DNA of 64,000 nucleotides, taken from positions 62,001-126,000 of the forward strand of contig NZ_CP028271.1 of the NCBI RefSeq assembly GCF_009914055.1, written 5' to 3'. Every line of letters begins with the position of its first letter. The first letter of the stretch is position 1. Shown here in pieces: positions 43,848-52,690 of the stretch. The notes under the pieces are model-generated. The model worked only from the letters and a program-made list of their open reading frames with translations, searched no databases and was not told the DNA's origin. This DNA is from Mixta intestinalis. GTDB taxonomy: Bacteria > Pseudomonadota > Gammaproteobacteria > Enterobacterales > Enterobacteriaceae. A program made the position numbers and the translations under genes.

Positions 43848-44621
43848 ATGAAAGGACAAAGTCGCCTCGACCAGATTATGGATTATTTAAAAGGCCATAA
43901 TCTGGTTACCGTTGATCAGCTGGTAACGGCTGTTTGCGCCTCGCCAGCGACCATCCGCCGCGATCTGATCAAGCTGGATCGCGAGGGCGTTATCAGCCGG
44001 ACACACGGCGGCGTCACGCTGAATCGCTTTATTCCTGAACAGCCCACGACTTCAGAAAAAATTCAGCGCAACCTGGCAGAAAAGCAGGCGATTGCGTATG
44101 AAGCTGCTGCGCTGGTAAAAGCGGGCGATGCGGTAGTGCTGGATGCGGGGACCACCATGCTGGAGCTGGCGCGCCAGCTGACGCATCTGCCGCTGCGCGT
44201 GATTACCGCCGATCTGCATATCGCGCTGTTTCTCTCTGGGTTTCGCCAGATAGAGGTGACCATTATCGGCGGGCGCATCGATGATTCCAGCCAGTCGTGC
44301 ATTGGTGAACATGGACGTCGCCTGCTGCGCGCCATCCATCCCGATATCGCTTTCGTCAGCTGTAACTCCTGGAGTCTGGAGAAGGGCATCACTACGCCGA
44401 CGGAAGAGAAAGCGGGGCTGAAGCAGGATCTGCTGGCCAACGCCCAGCGGCGCGTGTTGCTGGCAGACAGCAGTAAATATGGTTCCTGGTCGCTGTTTTG
44501 CGCAACGCCGTTGCAGACGTTAACCGACGTGATTACCGATCGGCGGCTAAGCGAGGAGGCGCAGGAGCGGTTGAGCAGAGAACCGTTTCAGCTAACGTTA
44601 GCCGCGTCTGGCGCGCTGTAG
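43848..44621 (+). CDS. DeoR/GlpR-family transcriptional regulator
   Basis: 257 residues with an N-terminal helix-turn-helix (VTVDQLVTAVCASPATIRRDLIKLDREG), then the DeoR-C sugar-phosphate-binding domain with LDAGTTMLELARQL and an effector region around residues 155-210. Six bases after pdxA2, so it is in the same transcript and probably senses a phosphorylated intermediate. The palindrome at 41480-41493 is its likeliest operator, controlling both arms of the cluster. Confidence 0.92.
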   Translation: MKGQSRLDQIMDYLKGHNLVTVDQLVTAVCASPATIRRDLIKLDREGVISRTHGGVTLNRFIPEQPTTSEKIQRNLAEKQAIAYEAAALVKAGDAVVLDAGTTMLELARQLTHLPLRVITADLHIALFLSGFRQIEVTIIGGRIDDSSQSCIGEHGRRLLRAIHPDIAFVSCNSWSLEKGITTPTEEKAGLKQDLLANAQRRVLLADSSKYGSWSLFCATPLQTLTDVITDRRLSEEAQERLSREPFQLTLAASGAL

Positions 44622-44628
44622 ATGAATC

Positions 44629-44648
44629 GGGGCGGCGAATACCGCCCC
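44629..44648. terminator. Hairpin between the regulator gene and speD
   Basis: GGGGCGG and CCGCCCC pair around a six-base loop between two convergent genes. No U tract on either side, so termination strength is uncertain. Confidence 0.5.
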
Positions 44649-44663
44649 CAACATTAACGCCGT

Positions 44664-45473
44664 TTACTGCGTTCTCAGGCCGATGGCAGGGATATTGCGA
44701 CCATAGTAGATCTCACGCATCTCTTTCCATAACAGATCGGTAATCCGCTTGTGTTCCTGCGGGCTTAACGCTTCCGGTCGGGTATTGAACAGATAATGTT
44801 TAAGATCGAATTCTTTCAATAACATCTTAGTGTGAAAGATGTTTTCCTGATACACGTTCACGTCGACCATGTCATACATCGCCTTCATATCCTCCGACAT
44901 AAAGTTCTGTATGGAATTGATCTCGTGATCGATAAAGTGCTTCACGCCGTTAACGTCACGCGTAAAGCCGCGCACGCGATAATCGACGGTAACGATATCC
45001 GATTCCAGCTGATGAATCAGGTAGTTCAGCGCCTTCAGCGGCGAGATCACGCCGCAGGTAGAGACTTCGATATCGGCGCGGAAGGTACAGAGCCCGCCTT
45101 CAGGATGGCTTTCCGGGTAGGTGTGAACGCAGATATGGCTTTTATCAAGATGGGCGACCACCGAGCCTGGTAGCGGGCCTGGGTGCTCAGAGTTATCGAT
45201 ATCCTTTGGATCGATCGGCTCTTCGCTGACCAGAATGGTGACGCTCGCGCCCTGCGGTTCATAATCCTGACGTGCGATGTTCAGCACGTTAGCGCCGATA
45301 ATTGAGCAGGTTTCGCTGAGGATTTCAGTCAGGCGGTTGGCATTATATTGCTCATCAATATAGGCAATATAGCCGTCACGTTCGGCCTCACTGTGCGCAT
45401 AGCAGATGTCGTAGATACAAAAACTCAGGCTTTTTGTCAGATTGTTGAAGCCATGCAGTTTCAACTTTTGCAA
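44664..45473 (-). CDS. speD: S-adenosylmethionine decarboxylase proenzyme
   Basis: Makes decarboxylated SAM, the aminopropyl donor for spermidine synthesis. The 269-residue proenzyme self-cleaves at Lys111-Ser112 (HLDKSHICVH), the Ser becoming the pyruvoyl group. Sequence closely follows E. coli SpeD (264 residues) with a slightly longer C-terminus. The start is TTG at 45473, as in E. coli; it is backed by TAAGGAGGTG at 45481-45490, an almost complete complement of the 16S rRNA 3' end, 7 bases upstream, which probably offsets the weak codon. That site lies right after the speE stop, so the pair is translationally linked. Confidence 0.96.
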   Translation of the reverse strand: MQKLKLHGFNNLTKSLSFCIYDICYAHSEAERDGYIAYIDEQYNANRLTEILSETCSIIGANVLNIARQDYEPQGASVTILVSEEPIDPKDIDNSEHPGPLPGSVVAHLDKSHICVHTYPESHPEGGLCTFRADIEVSTCGVISPLKALNYLIHQLESDIVTVDYRVRGFTRDVNGVKHFIDHEINSIQNFMSEDMKAMYDMVDVNVYQENIFHTKMLLKEFDLKHYLFNTRPEALSPQEHKRITDLLWKEMREIYYGRNIPAIGLRTQ

Positions 45474-45490
45474 TTTAGTTCACCTCCTTA

Positions 45491-46360
45491 TCAATGCCCG
45501 GTCGCTGGCGACAGCGCATTCAACAGATATTGCGGCAGAGCAAAGCTGCCGGTGTGGATTGCCGGATTATAGTAGCGGCAGGTTAAGTTCGCGGTGGCGA
45601 AACGCGTCTGTAATGTGGCGTGATCGATCTGACGCAGCGCGGGATTATCGCTGGCCCAGGCGAAGGTCATAATGCCGCCGTAATAGGTAGGGATTGCCGC
45701 CTGGTAGAAGCTGACATCGCTAAAGTAGTGGCTCAGCTTGCGATGACTGCCGACCGCTTCGTCCTGTTGCAGGAAGCTGACGCCATTCTGCGCCACGAAA
45801 ATCCCGTTTTCATTCAGGCAGCGTTTACAGCCTGCATAAAACGCCGAGGTAAACAGGCTTTCGCCCGGCCCTTGCGGATCGGTACAGTCGGAAATGATCA
45901 CATCAAACTTTTCGTCGCTCTGGCTGACGAAATTCACGCCGTCATCGATCACCAGACGGAAACGGGGATCGTCATAGGCACCCGCGCTGTGGTTTGGCAG
46001 ATACTGGCGGCAGAACTCGACCACGCCTGCGTCGATCTCAACCATGGTGATCTGCTCCAGCCCGGTGTGACGGCTGACTTCACGCAGCATACCGCCGTCA
46101 CCGCCGCCGATGATCAACACCTTTTTGGCGTTGCCGTGGGCCAGCAGCGGCACGTGCGTTAGCATTTCGTGGTAGATGAATTCGTCGCGCTCGGTGGTCT
46201 GCACCACGCCGTCCAGTGCCATTACGCGTCCGAAGGCGGCATTTTCGAAGATGATGAGATCCTGATGCTCGGTTTTCTCACGGTAAAGCACCTTGTCTAC
46301 CGTGAAATATTGTCCGAAGCCGGCATGAAGGGTTTCATACCAAATTTCATTTTGGGCCAT
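45491..46360 (-). CDS. speE: Spermidine synthase
   Basis: Transfers the aminopropyl group from decarboxylated SAM to putrescine. 289 residues with LIIGGGDGGMLREV near residue 80, EIDAGVVEFCRQYLP, and the DCTDPQGPGESLF gate motif containing the catalytic Asp. The ATG at 46360 (AGGAGA nine bases upstream) fits the E. coli start; an in-frame extension to 46402 is not conserved. First gene of speE-speD. Confidence 0.96.
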   Translation of the reverse strand: MAQNEIWYETLHAGFGQYFTVDKVLYREKTEHQDLIIFENAAFGRVMALDGVVQTTERDEFIYHEMLTHVPLLAHGNAKKVLIIGGGDGGMLREVSRHTGLEQITMVEIDAGVVEFCRQYLPNHSAGAYDDPRFRLVIDDGVNFVSQSDEKFDVIISDCTDPQGPGESLFTSAFYAGCKRCLNENGIFVAQNGVSFLQQDEAVGSHRKLSHYFSDVSFYQAAIPTYYGGIMTFAWASDNPALRQIDHATLQTRFATANLTCRYYNPAIHTGSFALPQYLLNALSPATGH

Positions 46361-46467
46361 GTTGGGACTCTCCTCAGAACAGCCATGAAAATTGGGCGGC
46401 ACATCATAGCTAACTCCGGCGGGTGATGCACGGCCAACTTTACATCAGGAGAGTCTCAGGTTAACCA

Positions 46468-46815
46468 TTACTTAACGTAAGCTAACAGGCTGAGCGAATC
46501 ACGCGCCAGCGACTTACATTTTTTATCGTTGGAAACGGCGATGCCGCTCAGGTCGCGATAGCTATCCTCACCCAGCGCCTTCATGTTATAGCTGGCGTAG
46601 TTAGCCAGATCCCAACGGTTCTGCTGGGCGAAAAAGACCAGCGCCTTGCGGATCTGAGCGTCTGGCAGATCCTGATAGCCGCAGTCGTTTTTAAGATAGA
46701 CAAATACGGCGGTCAGATCCGCCAGATCTTCCGCTTCGGATTCACTAAGCGCAAAGCTGGCAGAGGAGAAGCCGAGAAGCCCCGATAACAACAGAGCCTG
46801 GATGCCTTTCTTCAT
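46468..46815 (-). CDS. yacC: YacC family exported protein
   Basis: Small periplasmic protein of 115 residues, the same length as E. coli YacC: a Sec signal (KKGIQALLLSGLLGFSSASFA) then LSESEAEDLADLTAVFVYLK and the ending LARDSLSLLAYVK. Two Cys residues (NDCGYQ and KKCKS) may form a disulfide. Function is not established. The third of three possible ATGs (46815) is chosen because AGAGA is correctly spaced only for it. Usual location between speE and cueO. Confidence 0.93.
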   Translation of the reverse strand: MKKGIQALLLSGLLGFSSASFALSESEAEDLADLTAVFVYLKNDCGYQDLPDAQIRKALVFFAQQNRWDLANYASYNMKALGEDSYRDLSGIAVSNDKKCKSLARDSLSLLAYVK

Positions 46816-46944
46816 AATCATTCTCTTAAAATTGCAGTCACCTGACGTTAGCACAGTTATGGAAGTGCTTCAGGCCATTTTTATGCTTTACGGACGTTTC
46901 CGGCGAAATTCAACGTATTCTGTCTGGTTAAGTAAATTATCTTA

Positions 46945-46975
46945 GCTTGACCTTGCCGTTAGGGCAGGGTTTAGC
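46945..46975 (+). promoter_or_regulatory. CueR-type promoter of cueO
   Basis: TTGACC and TAGCAT are 19 bases apart, the long spacer typical of MerR-family promoters, with the dyad CCTTGCC...GGCAGGG filling the spacer. This is the expected Cu(I)-activated CueR site. It ends 36 bases before the cueO start. Confidence 0.85.
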
Positions 46976-47011
46976 ATAACGTCCTTTGATGCGATAAAGG
47001 ACACCATCATT

Positions 47012-48625
47012 ATGCAACGCCGCGACTTTCTCAAACTCACTGCCGCGCTGAGCGCGGCGGGCCTGTTTCCTTTCTGGCACAGCCGGGCGATAGCGGCGGA
47101 AAGCCGCCCCGCGCTGCCGATTCCCGATCTGTTGACGCCTGATGTACATGGCACGGTGCGTTTAATTGCGCAGGCTGGCGTCAGCCGCTGGAATGGCAAA
47201 GCGGTAAACAGCTGGGGTTATAACGGTGCGTTGCTCGGTCCGGCCATTGAGATGACGCGCGGCAAAACCCTGAACGTGGAGCTGGAAAATCGCCTGCCGC
47301 AGGCGACAACGGTTCACTGGCACGGGCTGGAAGTGCCGGGCGATGTGGATGGTGGCCCGCAGGCAATTATCGCGCCCGGTGCAAAACGCCGGATAGCGAT
47401 CGCCCCGGATCAGCCAGCGGCGACCTGCTGGTTTCATCCACATCAGCACGGACAGACCGGTTACCAGGTGGCACAGGGGCTGGCCGGGCTGGTGATATTG
47501 CGTGATGATGAATCGGGGAAGCTGTTGCTGCCAAAAAGCTGGGGCGTGGATGATATACCGGTAATTTTGCAGGATAAGCAGCTAACCGCAGACGGCAGCG
47601 CCATTGACTATCAGCTTGACATAATGCGCGCGGCGGTTGGCTGGTTTGGCGATGTAATGCTGACCAACGGCGTGCCCTGTCCACAGCATGCGGTGCCGCG
47701 TGGCTGGCTGCGCCTGCGCCTGCTTAACGGCTGCAATGCGCGATCGCTGAACCTGACCACCAGCGATGGGCGCCCGATGTATGTTATCGCCAGCGATGGC
47801 GGCCTGCTGAGCGAGCCGGTCAGGGTTGATACGCTGATGCTGCTGCCGGGCGAACGCTTTGAGGTGATGGTGGATACCAGCAACGGCAAGGCGTTTGATT
47901 TACTGACGCTGCCGGTGAAACAGATGGGGATGACGCTCGCGCCTTTCGATGTGCCGCTGTCGGTGCTGCATATTATGCCGCTGCGGGTGATGGCCAGCGG
48001 TACGCTGCCGGATCGTCTGATGACGCTGCCGCCGCTGCCCGCCAGCGATAATCTGCCGACGCGCTGGCTACAGCTGTCAATGGATCCGCAGCTGGATCGG
48101 CTGGGGATGCAGGCGCTACAGCAGCGTTACGGCGAGCGGGCGATGGCGGGCCATAAAATGATGGGGCACGCTATGGCAGGACATGCTATGTCCGCTCCGG
48201 CTGGCGCGCATTCATCACATCACGCCATGGGCGCTCATGCTATGGCCGGTATGCCTGCGGATAAGTCATCCGGCTATGATTTCCATAACGGTAATAAAAT
48301 TAACGGCGTTGCGTTTGATATGGCGAAACCTGCGTTCAGCGTGCCACGAGGGCAGCTGGAGAAGTGGACGATATCCGGTGAGGGCGACATGATGCTGCAC
48401 CCGTTCCATATTCACGGCGCGCAGTTCCGCATTCTTTCTGAAAATGGCAAGCCGCCCGCCGCACATCGTCAGGGCTGGAAAGATATGGTGCACGTTGAGG
48501 GCTGGCGCAGCGAGGTGCTGATCCGCTTTAACCATACGGCCAGCGCACAGCAGGCGTATATGGCACACTGTCATCTGCTGGAGCATGAGGATACCGGCAT
48601 GATGCTGGGCTTTACCGTTGCCTGA
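47012..48625 (+). CDS. cueO: Multicopper oxidase CueO
   Basis: Periplasmic cuprous oxidase protecting against copper toxicity. 537 residues with a Tat signal (QRRDFLKLTAALSAAGLF), three cupredoxin domains and the copper motifs HWHGLEVPG, WFHPHQHG, HPFHIHGAQF and HCHLLEHEDTGM (type 1 to 3 sites). A Met/His-rich insert (residues about 385-425, repeated GHAM/AMAG units) corresponds to the Cu(I)-binding loop of E. coli CueO. A CueR-type promoter precedes it. gcd, which follows in E. coli, is absent here. Confidence 0.95.
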   Translation: MQRRDFLKLTAALSAAGLFPFWHSRAIAAESRPALPIPDLLTPDVHGTVRLIAQAGVSRWNGKAVNSWGYNGALLGPAIEMTRGKTLNVELENRLPQATTVHWHGLEVPGDVDGGPQAIIAPGAKRRIAIAPDQPAATCWFHPHQHGQTGYQVAQGLAGLVILRDDESGKLLLPKSWGVDDIPVILQDKQLTADGSAIDYQLDIMRAAVGWFGDVMLTNGVPCPQHAVPRGWLRLRLLNGCNARSLNLTTSDGRPMYVIASDGGLLSEPVRVDTLMLLPGERFEVMVDTSNGKAFDLLTLPVKQMGMTLAPFDVPLSVLHIMPLRVMASGTLPDRLMTLPPLPASDNLPTRWLQLSMDPQLDRLGMQALQQRYGERAMAGHKMMGHAMAGHAMSAPAGAHSSHHAMGAHAMAGMPADKSSGYDFHNGNKINGVAFDMAKPAFSVPRGQLEKWTISGEGDMMLHPFHIHGAQFRILSENGKPPAAHRQGWKDMVHVEGWRSEVLIRFNHTASAQQAYMAHCHLLEHEDTGMMLGFTVA

Positions 48626-48643
48626 AACGGGATCGCTGTCTGT

Positions 48644-48672
48644 TATCTTCCCGCTGCTGTAGCGGGAAGATA
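48644..48672 (+). terminator. Inverted repeat after cueO (12-bp stem)
   Basis: TATCTTCCCGCT and AGCGGGAAGATA pair perfectly around GCTGT, 18 bases after the cueO stop. No U tract follows. Confidence 0.6.
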
Positions 48673-49004
48673 GCGAAGCACAAGAGAATATTCGCCGTAA
48701 CTGCTAACGCTTATTGCCAGAAAAACAGAATTTGTTTTTAACAGTGGATTTTATTTGTAGTGGGTCAAACAAAATGCCGCAATATAAACACGGCTGAAGA
48801 TAGAGTAATAATTTTTATCCAGTAAAGCCAGACTCATGCCAGTCAGAAAGCGCTATTCATAATTTCTGTTTGTATTAGCATACTTATTAAAATTGAAGCC
48901 GGTAATTAAATATGGGATTTTACTTGGCAAGCGGAATGAAAGATGAATTCAATTCTTGCTTGATAAGTGACTAAAATAATTTTTTATTTAATAAGGGTTC
49001 AATA
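48673..49004. other. AT-rich gap before the LPMO gene
   Basis: About 330 AT-rich bases holding the presumed promoter of the LPMO gene. No gene, operator or RNA recognised. The base composition contrasts with the GC-rich cueO and suggests insertion of foreign DNA between cueO and hpt. Confidence 0.4.
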
Positions 49005-49619
49005 ATGGAAAATAAAAATAAAACTGTTAACGGTATTATGCCTATGCACGGTCATGTCTTTTCTCCGAAATCTCGCGCTTATTTTGCCTGGGAAGAAGGT
49101 AAACTGGATAACGGTGCATTAAATCAGCGTGAAGCCGGTAAATTTTTTCCGGCCACCAAAGCCGGGTTACGCGACAGCCTGGTCAGCGATGATGTTGTGA
49201 ATAATATGCCACCAGCTGATGGTAAAATTGCCAGCGCGGGCCAGGACGTTGGTCAGTTCCTTGATGAACCCGGTACGCACTGGAAAAAACATACGGTTCA
49301 TGCCGGTGAAAAAATGACGATCTCCTGGGACTACAGCGCTAAACATTTAACCCGTCGCTGGAACTATTTTATTACCCGTGAGGACTGGAATCCGCAACAG
49401 CCTTTAAGCCGCGCTCAGTTTGAAGCAACGCCTTTTTATCAGCATGAACTTACTGCTCATCCCTTCTGGGAAAAAAATGAAGAGCTGACGCCGCCGTCAC
49501 CGACAGTGCATGAAATGAAACTGCCGCAGCGCAGCGGCTATCATGTCATCCTGGCCGTATGGGAAATTGCTGATACTGGCAATGCGTTCTATCAGGTTAT
49601 CGATGTTGACTTCGTATAA
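49005..49619 (+). CDS. AA10 lytic polysaccharide monooxygenase (chitin-binding protein) without visible signal peptide
   Basis: 204 residues. From His15 on it aligns with chitin-active AA10 enzymes such as CBP21: HGHVFSPKSRAYFAW, the second copper His in SAKHLTRRWNYFITREDWNP (His114), HVILAVWEIADTGNAFYQVID at the end with the axial Phe. In known enzymes the first His is the mature N-terminus, exposed by signal peptidase. Here only 14 hydrophilic residues (MENKNKTVNGIMPM) precede it, which is not a Sec or Tat signal. AAGG stands 9 bases before the ATG. Either it leaves the cell by another route or needs other processing. Ordinary oxidative chitin cleavage is therefore only inferred. Confidence 0.88.
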   Translation: MENKNKTVNGIMPMHGHVFSPKSRAYFAWEEGKLDNGALNQREAGKFFPATKAGLRDSLVSDDVVNNMPPADGKIASAGQDVGQFLDEPGTHWKKHTVHAGEKMTISWDYSAKHLTRRWNYFITREDWNPQQPLSRAQFEATPFYQHELTAHPFWEKNEELTPPSPTVHEMKLPQRSGYHVILAVWEIADTGNAFYQVIDVDFV

Positions 49620-49773
49620 TTAAGATAACCAGACGGTAATGTTAATTTAGAAATTGGTTCGTTTCCACGATGATTGCTGGCCTGCCGGATGAGCTGTGCG
49701 ATATTGCCAGCCGGTTTAGCAGGTCAGCAGTTTTGTTATTTTCTGTTAACGCAGCCTTTTGGAACGCGTCAGG

Positions 49774-51057
49774 CTATGCCTGCTCCAGCGCCAGCCGTAA
49801 ATCCTCAATGAGGTCATCGCTGTTCTCGATGCCGATGGACAGACGAATCGTCGCCTCGCTGATACCGATACGCTGGCGTACCTCGGCGGGAACGCCGGAA
49901 TGCGTAGTGCTGCCCGGATGGCTGGCGAGCGATTCGGTACCGCCGAGGCTCACCGCCAGCTTAAACAGCTGTAGCGCATTCAGGAAACGAAACGATGCCG
50001 CCTGGCCGCCGCGAATATCAAACGAGAACGTTGAGCCAGCGCCGCTGCTCTGCGCCTGGAAGGTTCTGCCTGCTGCGGAGCTGGCGTCAAGAAACGACAG
50101 GTAATGCAGTTTTTCCACCTTCTCATGGTGACGTAAAAAATCAGCGACCGCTTCAGCATTGCGGTTAGCTTTCTCCATGCGCAGCGCCAGCGTTTCCAGC
50201 GAGCGGCCCAGCATCCAGCTGGAGTGCGGATCGAGCTGGGTGCCAATAGCGCTGCGCAGGGCGCGCACCTGTGTCATCAGCGCTTTGCTGCCCATCGCCG
50301 CGCCCGCGATTAAATCAGAGTGACCGCCGACATATTTAGTCAGCGAATAGAGCGAAATATCCGCGCCGTGTTCCAGCGGGCGCTGAAAAAGCGGCCCCAG
50401 CAGGGTATTATCGCAGGCGATAATTGGGCGATAGCCCTGCTGCGCGCCGATTTTCTCCGCCACGCGGCGAATCAGAGCAATATCTACCAGGCTGTTGGTT
50501 GGGTTAGCGGGCGTTTCGATCAGAATCACCGCAACGCGTCCGGCAGCCATCGCCTGCCCGGCGGCTTCCTGCACCTTTTCTTCATGCAGCCCGTCGCTGA
50601 AGCCGACCGCCGCCACGCCGAGACGAAGAAAGGTTTTGCTTAGCAGCGTTTCCGTACCGCCGTACAGCGGCTGCGAGTGCAGCACCACGTCGCCCGGTTT
50701 CACAAAGGCCAGCAGCGTCGTGGAAATAGCCGACATGCCGGAAGAGAACAGCACGCTGCTTTCGGCGCGTTCATAAACTGCCAGACGATCTTCAACGATT
50801 TCGCTGTTGGGATGGTTAAAGCGCGAGTAGACCAGGCCACCGGAAAGGCCAGCGGGCGGTTCGCGGCGTCCGGAAACGTAATCGAAGAAATCGCGCCCGT
50901 CTTCCGCGCTTTTAAATACGAACGTTGAGGTCAGAAACACTGGCGGCTTCACCGCGCCTTCCGACAGCGCGGGATCGTAGCCATAATTCAGCATCTGGGT
51001 TTCCGGCTGCAAAGGGCGATTACCGATATGGGTTTTTTTCGTATGGGCGGCGCTCAT
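49774..51057 (-). CDS. Cys/Met metabolism PLP-dependent enzyme
   Basis: 427-residue member of the cystathionine gamma-synthase/methionine gamma-lyase family. Family landmarks: VYSRFNHPN near residue 76, SSGMSAISTTLLAF near 105, IACDNTLLGPLFQRPLEHG and the PLP-lysine in SLTKYVGGHSDLIAG near 250. It may be a gamma-lyase, gamma-synthase or a related transsulfuration enzyme; sequence alone does not decide. It is a single gene on the minus strand, inserted with the LPMO gene between cueO and hpt. TGATAAA-rich spacer follows on both sides. Confidence 0.85.
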   Translation of the reverse strand: MSAAHTKKTHIGNRPLQPETQMLNYGYDPALSEGAVKPPVFLTSTFVFKSAEDGRDFFDYVSGRREPPAGLSGGLVYSRFNHPNSEIVEDRLAVYERAESSVLFSSGMSAISTTLLAFVKPGDVVLHSQPLYGGTETLLSKTFLRLGVAAVGFSDGLHEEKVQEAAGQAMAAGRVAVILIETPANPTNSLVDIALIRRVAEKIGAQQGYRPIIACDNTLLGPLFQRPLEHGADISLYSLTKYVGGHSDLIAGAAMGSKALMTQVRALRSAIGTQLDPHSSWMLGRSLETLALRMEKANRNAEAVADFLRHHEKVEKLHYLSFLDASSAAGRTFQAQSSGAGSTFSFDIRGGQAASFRFLNALQLFKLAVSLGGTESLASHPGSTTHSGVPAEVRQRIGISEATIRLSIGIENSDDLIEDLRLALEQA

Positions 51058-51297
51058 CGTTTCTCCTGGCGTTCCGGTAACATCACGTGCCTTTACGCTA
51101 CCATATCGCTATAGCCGCTGATAAATGACTTAACGTTCTAACTTTAAAACCAAATGCATAATTAAATAGGGATTTTTAGACGTTCAGCAGTCTATATGTC
51201 TGGCTTTGCCAGAGCGATCCGATGAGCTGACTGCGGTATCCCGCCCCGAAAATGTGATAGACTTCGCTGCTTTCGACAGATGACGAAGCCTGAAGCT

Positions 51298-51834
51298 ATG
51301 AAACACACCGTTGAAGTTATGATCTCCGAAGCGGAGATTCGCAATCGTATCGCTGAACTGGGCCAGCAGATCACCGAACATTACCGCGACAGCGGTAGCG
51401 ATATGGTGCTTGTGGGCCTGTTACGCGGCTCCTTTATGTTTATGGCCGATCTGTGCCGTACAATCAATGTCTCTCATGAAGTCGATTTTATGACTGCTTC
51501 CAGCTACGGCAGCGGCATGTCCAGCACGCGCGATGTGAAAATCCTGAAAGATCTGGATGAGGATATTCGCGGTAAGGATGTGCTGATCGTGGAAGATATT
51601 ATCGACTCAGGTAATACGCTGAGCCGGGTAAGCGAAATTCTGCGCCTGCGCGAGCCAAAATCGCTGGCGATTTGTACGCTGCTGGATAAGCCTTCACGCC
51701 GTGAAGTGGATGTGAAAGTAGACTATATCGGCTTTTCTATTCCCGACGAATTCGTGGTGGGTTACGGTATCGATTACGCCCAGCGCTATCGCCATTTGCC
51801 TTATATTGGCAAAGTTGTGATGCTGGAAGAGTAA
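51298..51834 (+). CDS. hpt: Hypoxanthine phosphoribosyltransferase
   Basis: Purine salvage: converts hypoxanthine and PRPP to IMP. 178 residues, the E. coli length, with the PRPP-binding loop VLIVEDIIDSGNTLS near residue 100 and GLLRGSFMFMADL near 43. The ATG at 51298 matches the E. coli start MKHTVEVMI; an earlier in-frame ATG at 51280 is not conserved. Convergent with can. Confidence 0.96.
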   Translation: MKHTVEVMISEAEIRNRIAELGQQITEHYRDSGSDMVLVGLLRGSFMFMADLCRTINVSHEVDFMTASSYGSGMSSTRDVKILKDLDEDIRGKDVLIVEDIIDSGNTLSRVSEILRLREPKSLAICTLLDKPSRREVDVKVDYIGFSIPDEFVVGYGIDYAQRYRHLPYIGKVVMLEE

Positions 51835-51842
51835 TGGTGCAG

Positions 51843-51869
51843 GATTGTGCTGTCTCAGACAGCACAATC
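51843..51869. terminator. Inverted repeat between hpt and can (12-bp stem)
   Basis: GATTGTGCTGTC and GACAGCACAATC pair perfectly around a three-base loop between two convergent genes. It lacks a U tract, but position suggests a shared terminator. Confidence 0.6.
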
Positions 51870-51915
51870 GATTAAAGATCGCCATTGCGTGACGGGCTAT
51901 GATGCCGCTCGCTGA

Positions 51916-52578
51916 TTAACGATGGCTTTCCGGATGATTCAGCAGGTTAGCAATGCCGTGACGGTAACGTTGCTCAAGCAGTTCGCGGCTGGTGGCGGTA
52001 ACCTTCAGATCGCGCAGGCAGCCATCATGGATGCCGTAAACCCAGCCATGAATCGTGACTTTCTGTCCGCGTTTCCACGCCGATTGCAGAATAGTTGAGT
52101 GGCCCAGGTTATAAACCTGCTCCATAACGTTGATTTCGCAAAGCTTATCAAATCGTTTCTCTGGCGGCAGTTCACCCAGTAACGAGCTATGCTTGTACCA
52201 CAAATCACGAATATGCAGCAGCCAGTTGTTGATCAGCCCCAGTTCGGGGTTTTCAACCGCCGCCTGTACGCCGCCGCATCCATAGTGTCCACAAATGATG
52301 ATGTGCTCCACCTCCAGGACTTCTACGGCGTACTGTACGACGGAGAGGCAGTTGAGATCGGTGTGGATCACCAGGTTTGCAACGTTACGATGAACAAACA
52401 GCTCGCCAGGCTCAAGCCCGGTTAAGCGTTCTGCGGGAACGCGGCTGTCAGAGCAGCCAATCCACAGAAAGCGGGGTTTTTGCGCCAGTGCCAGGCGCTC
52501 GAAAAAGCCGGGATCTTCCTCAACCAGTAATTTGGACCATTCGCGGTTGTTGCTGATGAGTGTATCAATATCTTTCAT
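51916..52578 (-). CDS. can: Beta-class carbonic anhydrase
   Basis: Interconverts CO2 and bicarbonate, supplying bicarbonate for biosynthesis. 220 residues with zinc ligands Cys42 and Asp44 (GCSDSR), His98 and Cys101 (CGHYGCGG), identical positions to E. coli Can. The ATG at 52578 begins MKDIDTLISNN as in E. coli; the frame extends 49 codons upstream without conservation. Divergent from yadG, with the promoters between. Confidence 0.96.
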   Translation of the reverse strand: MKDIDTLISNNREWSKLLVEEDPGFFERLALAQKPRFLWIGCSDSRVPAERLTGLEPGELFVHRNVANLVIHTDLNCLSVVQYAVEVLEVEHIIICGHYGCGGVQAAVENPELGLINNWLLHIRDLWYKHSSLLGELPPEKRFDKLCEINVMEQVYNLGHSTILQSAWKRGQKVTIHGWVYGIHDGCLRDLKVTATSRELLEQRYRHGIANLLNHPESHR

Positions 52579-52690
52579 GATGGTTATCGATCTGTAACAG
52601 GCAAATATGCGTTGACGTACTATAGGACAACGTCTGGCAATTTCAAACGGTAAAAATAACGGTAAACAAAACAGGGTAAGCAACTTCTCT

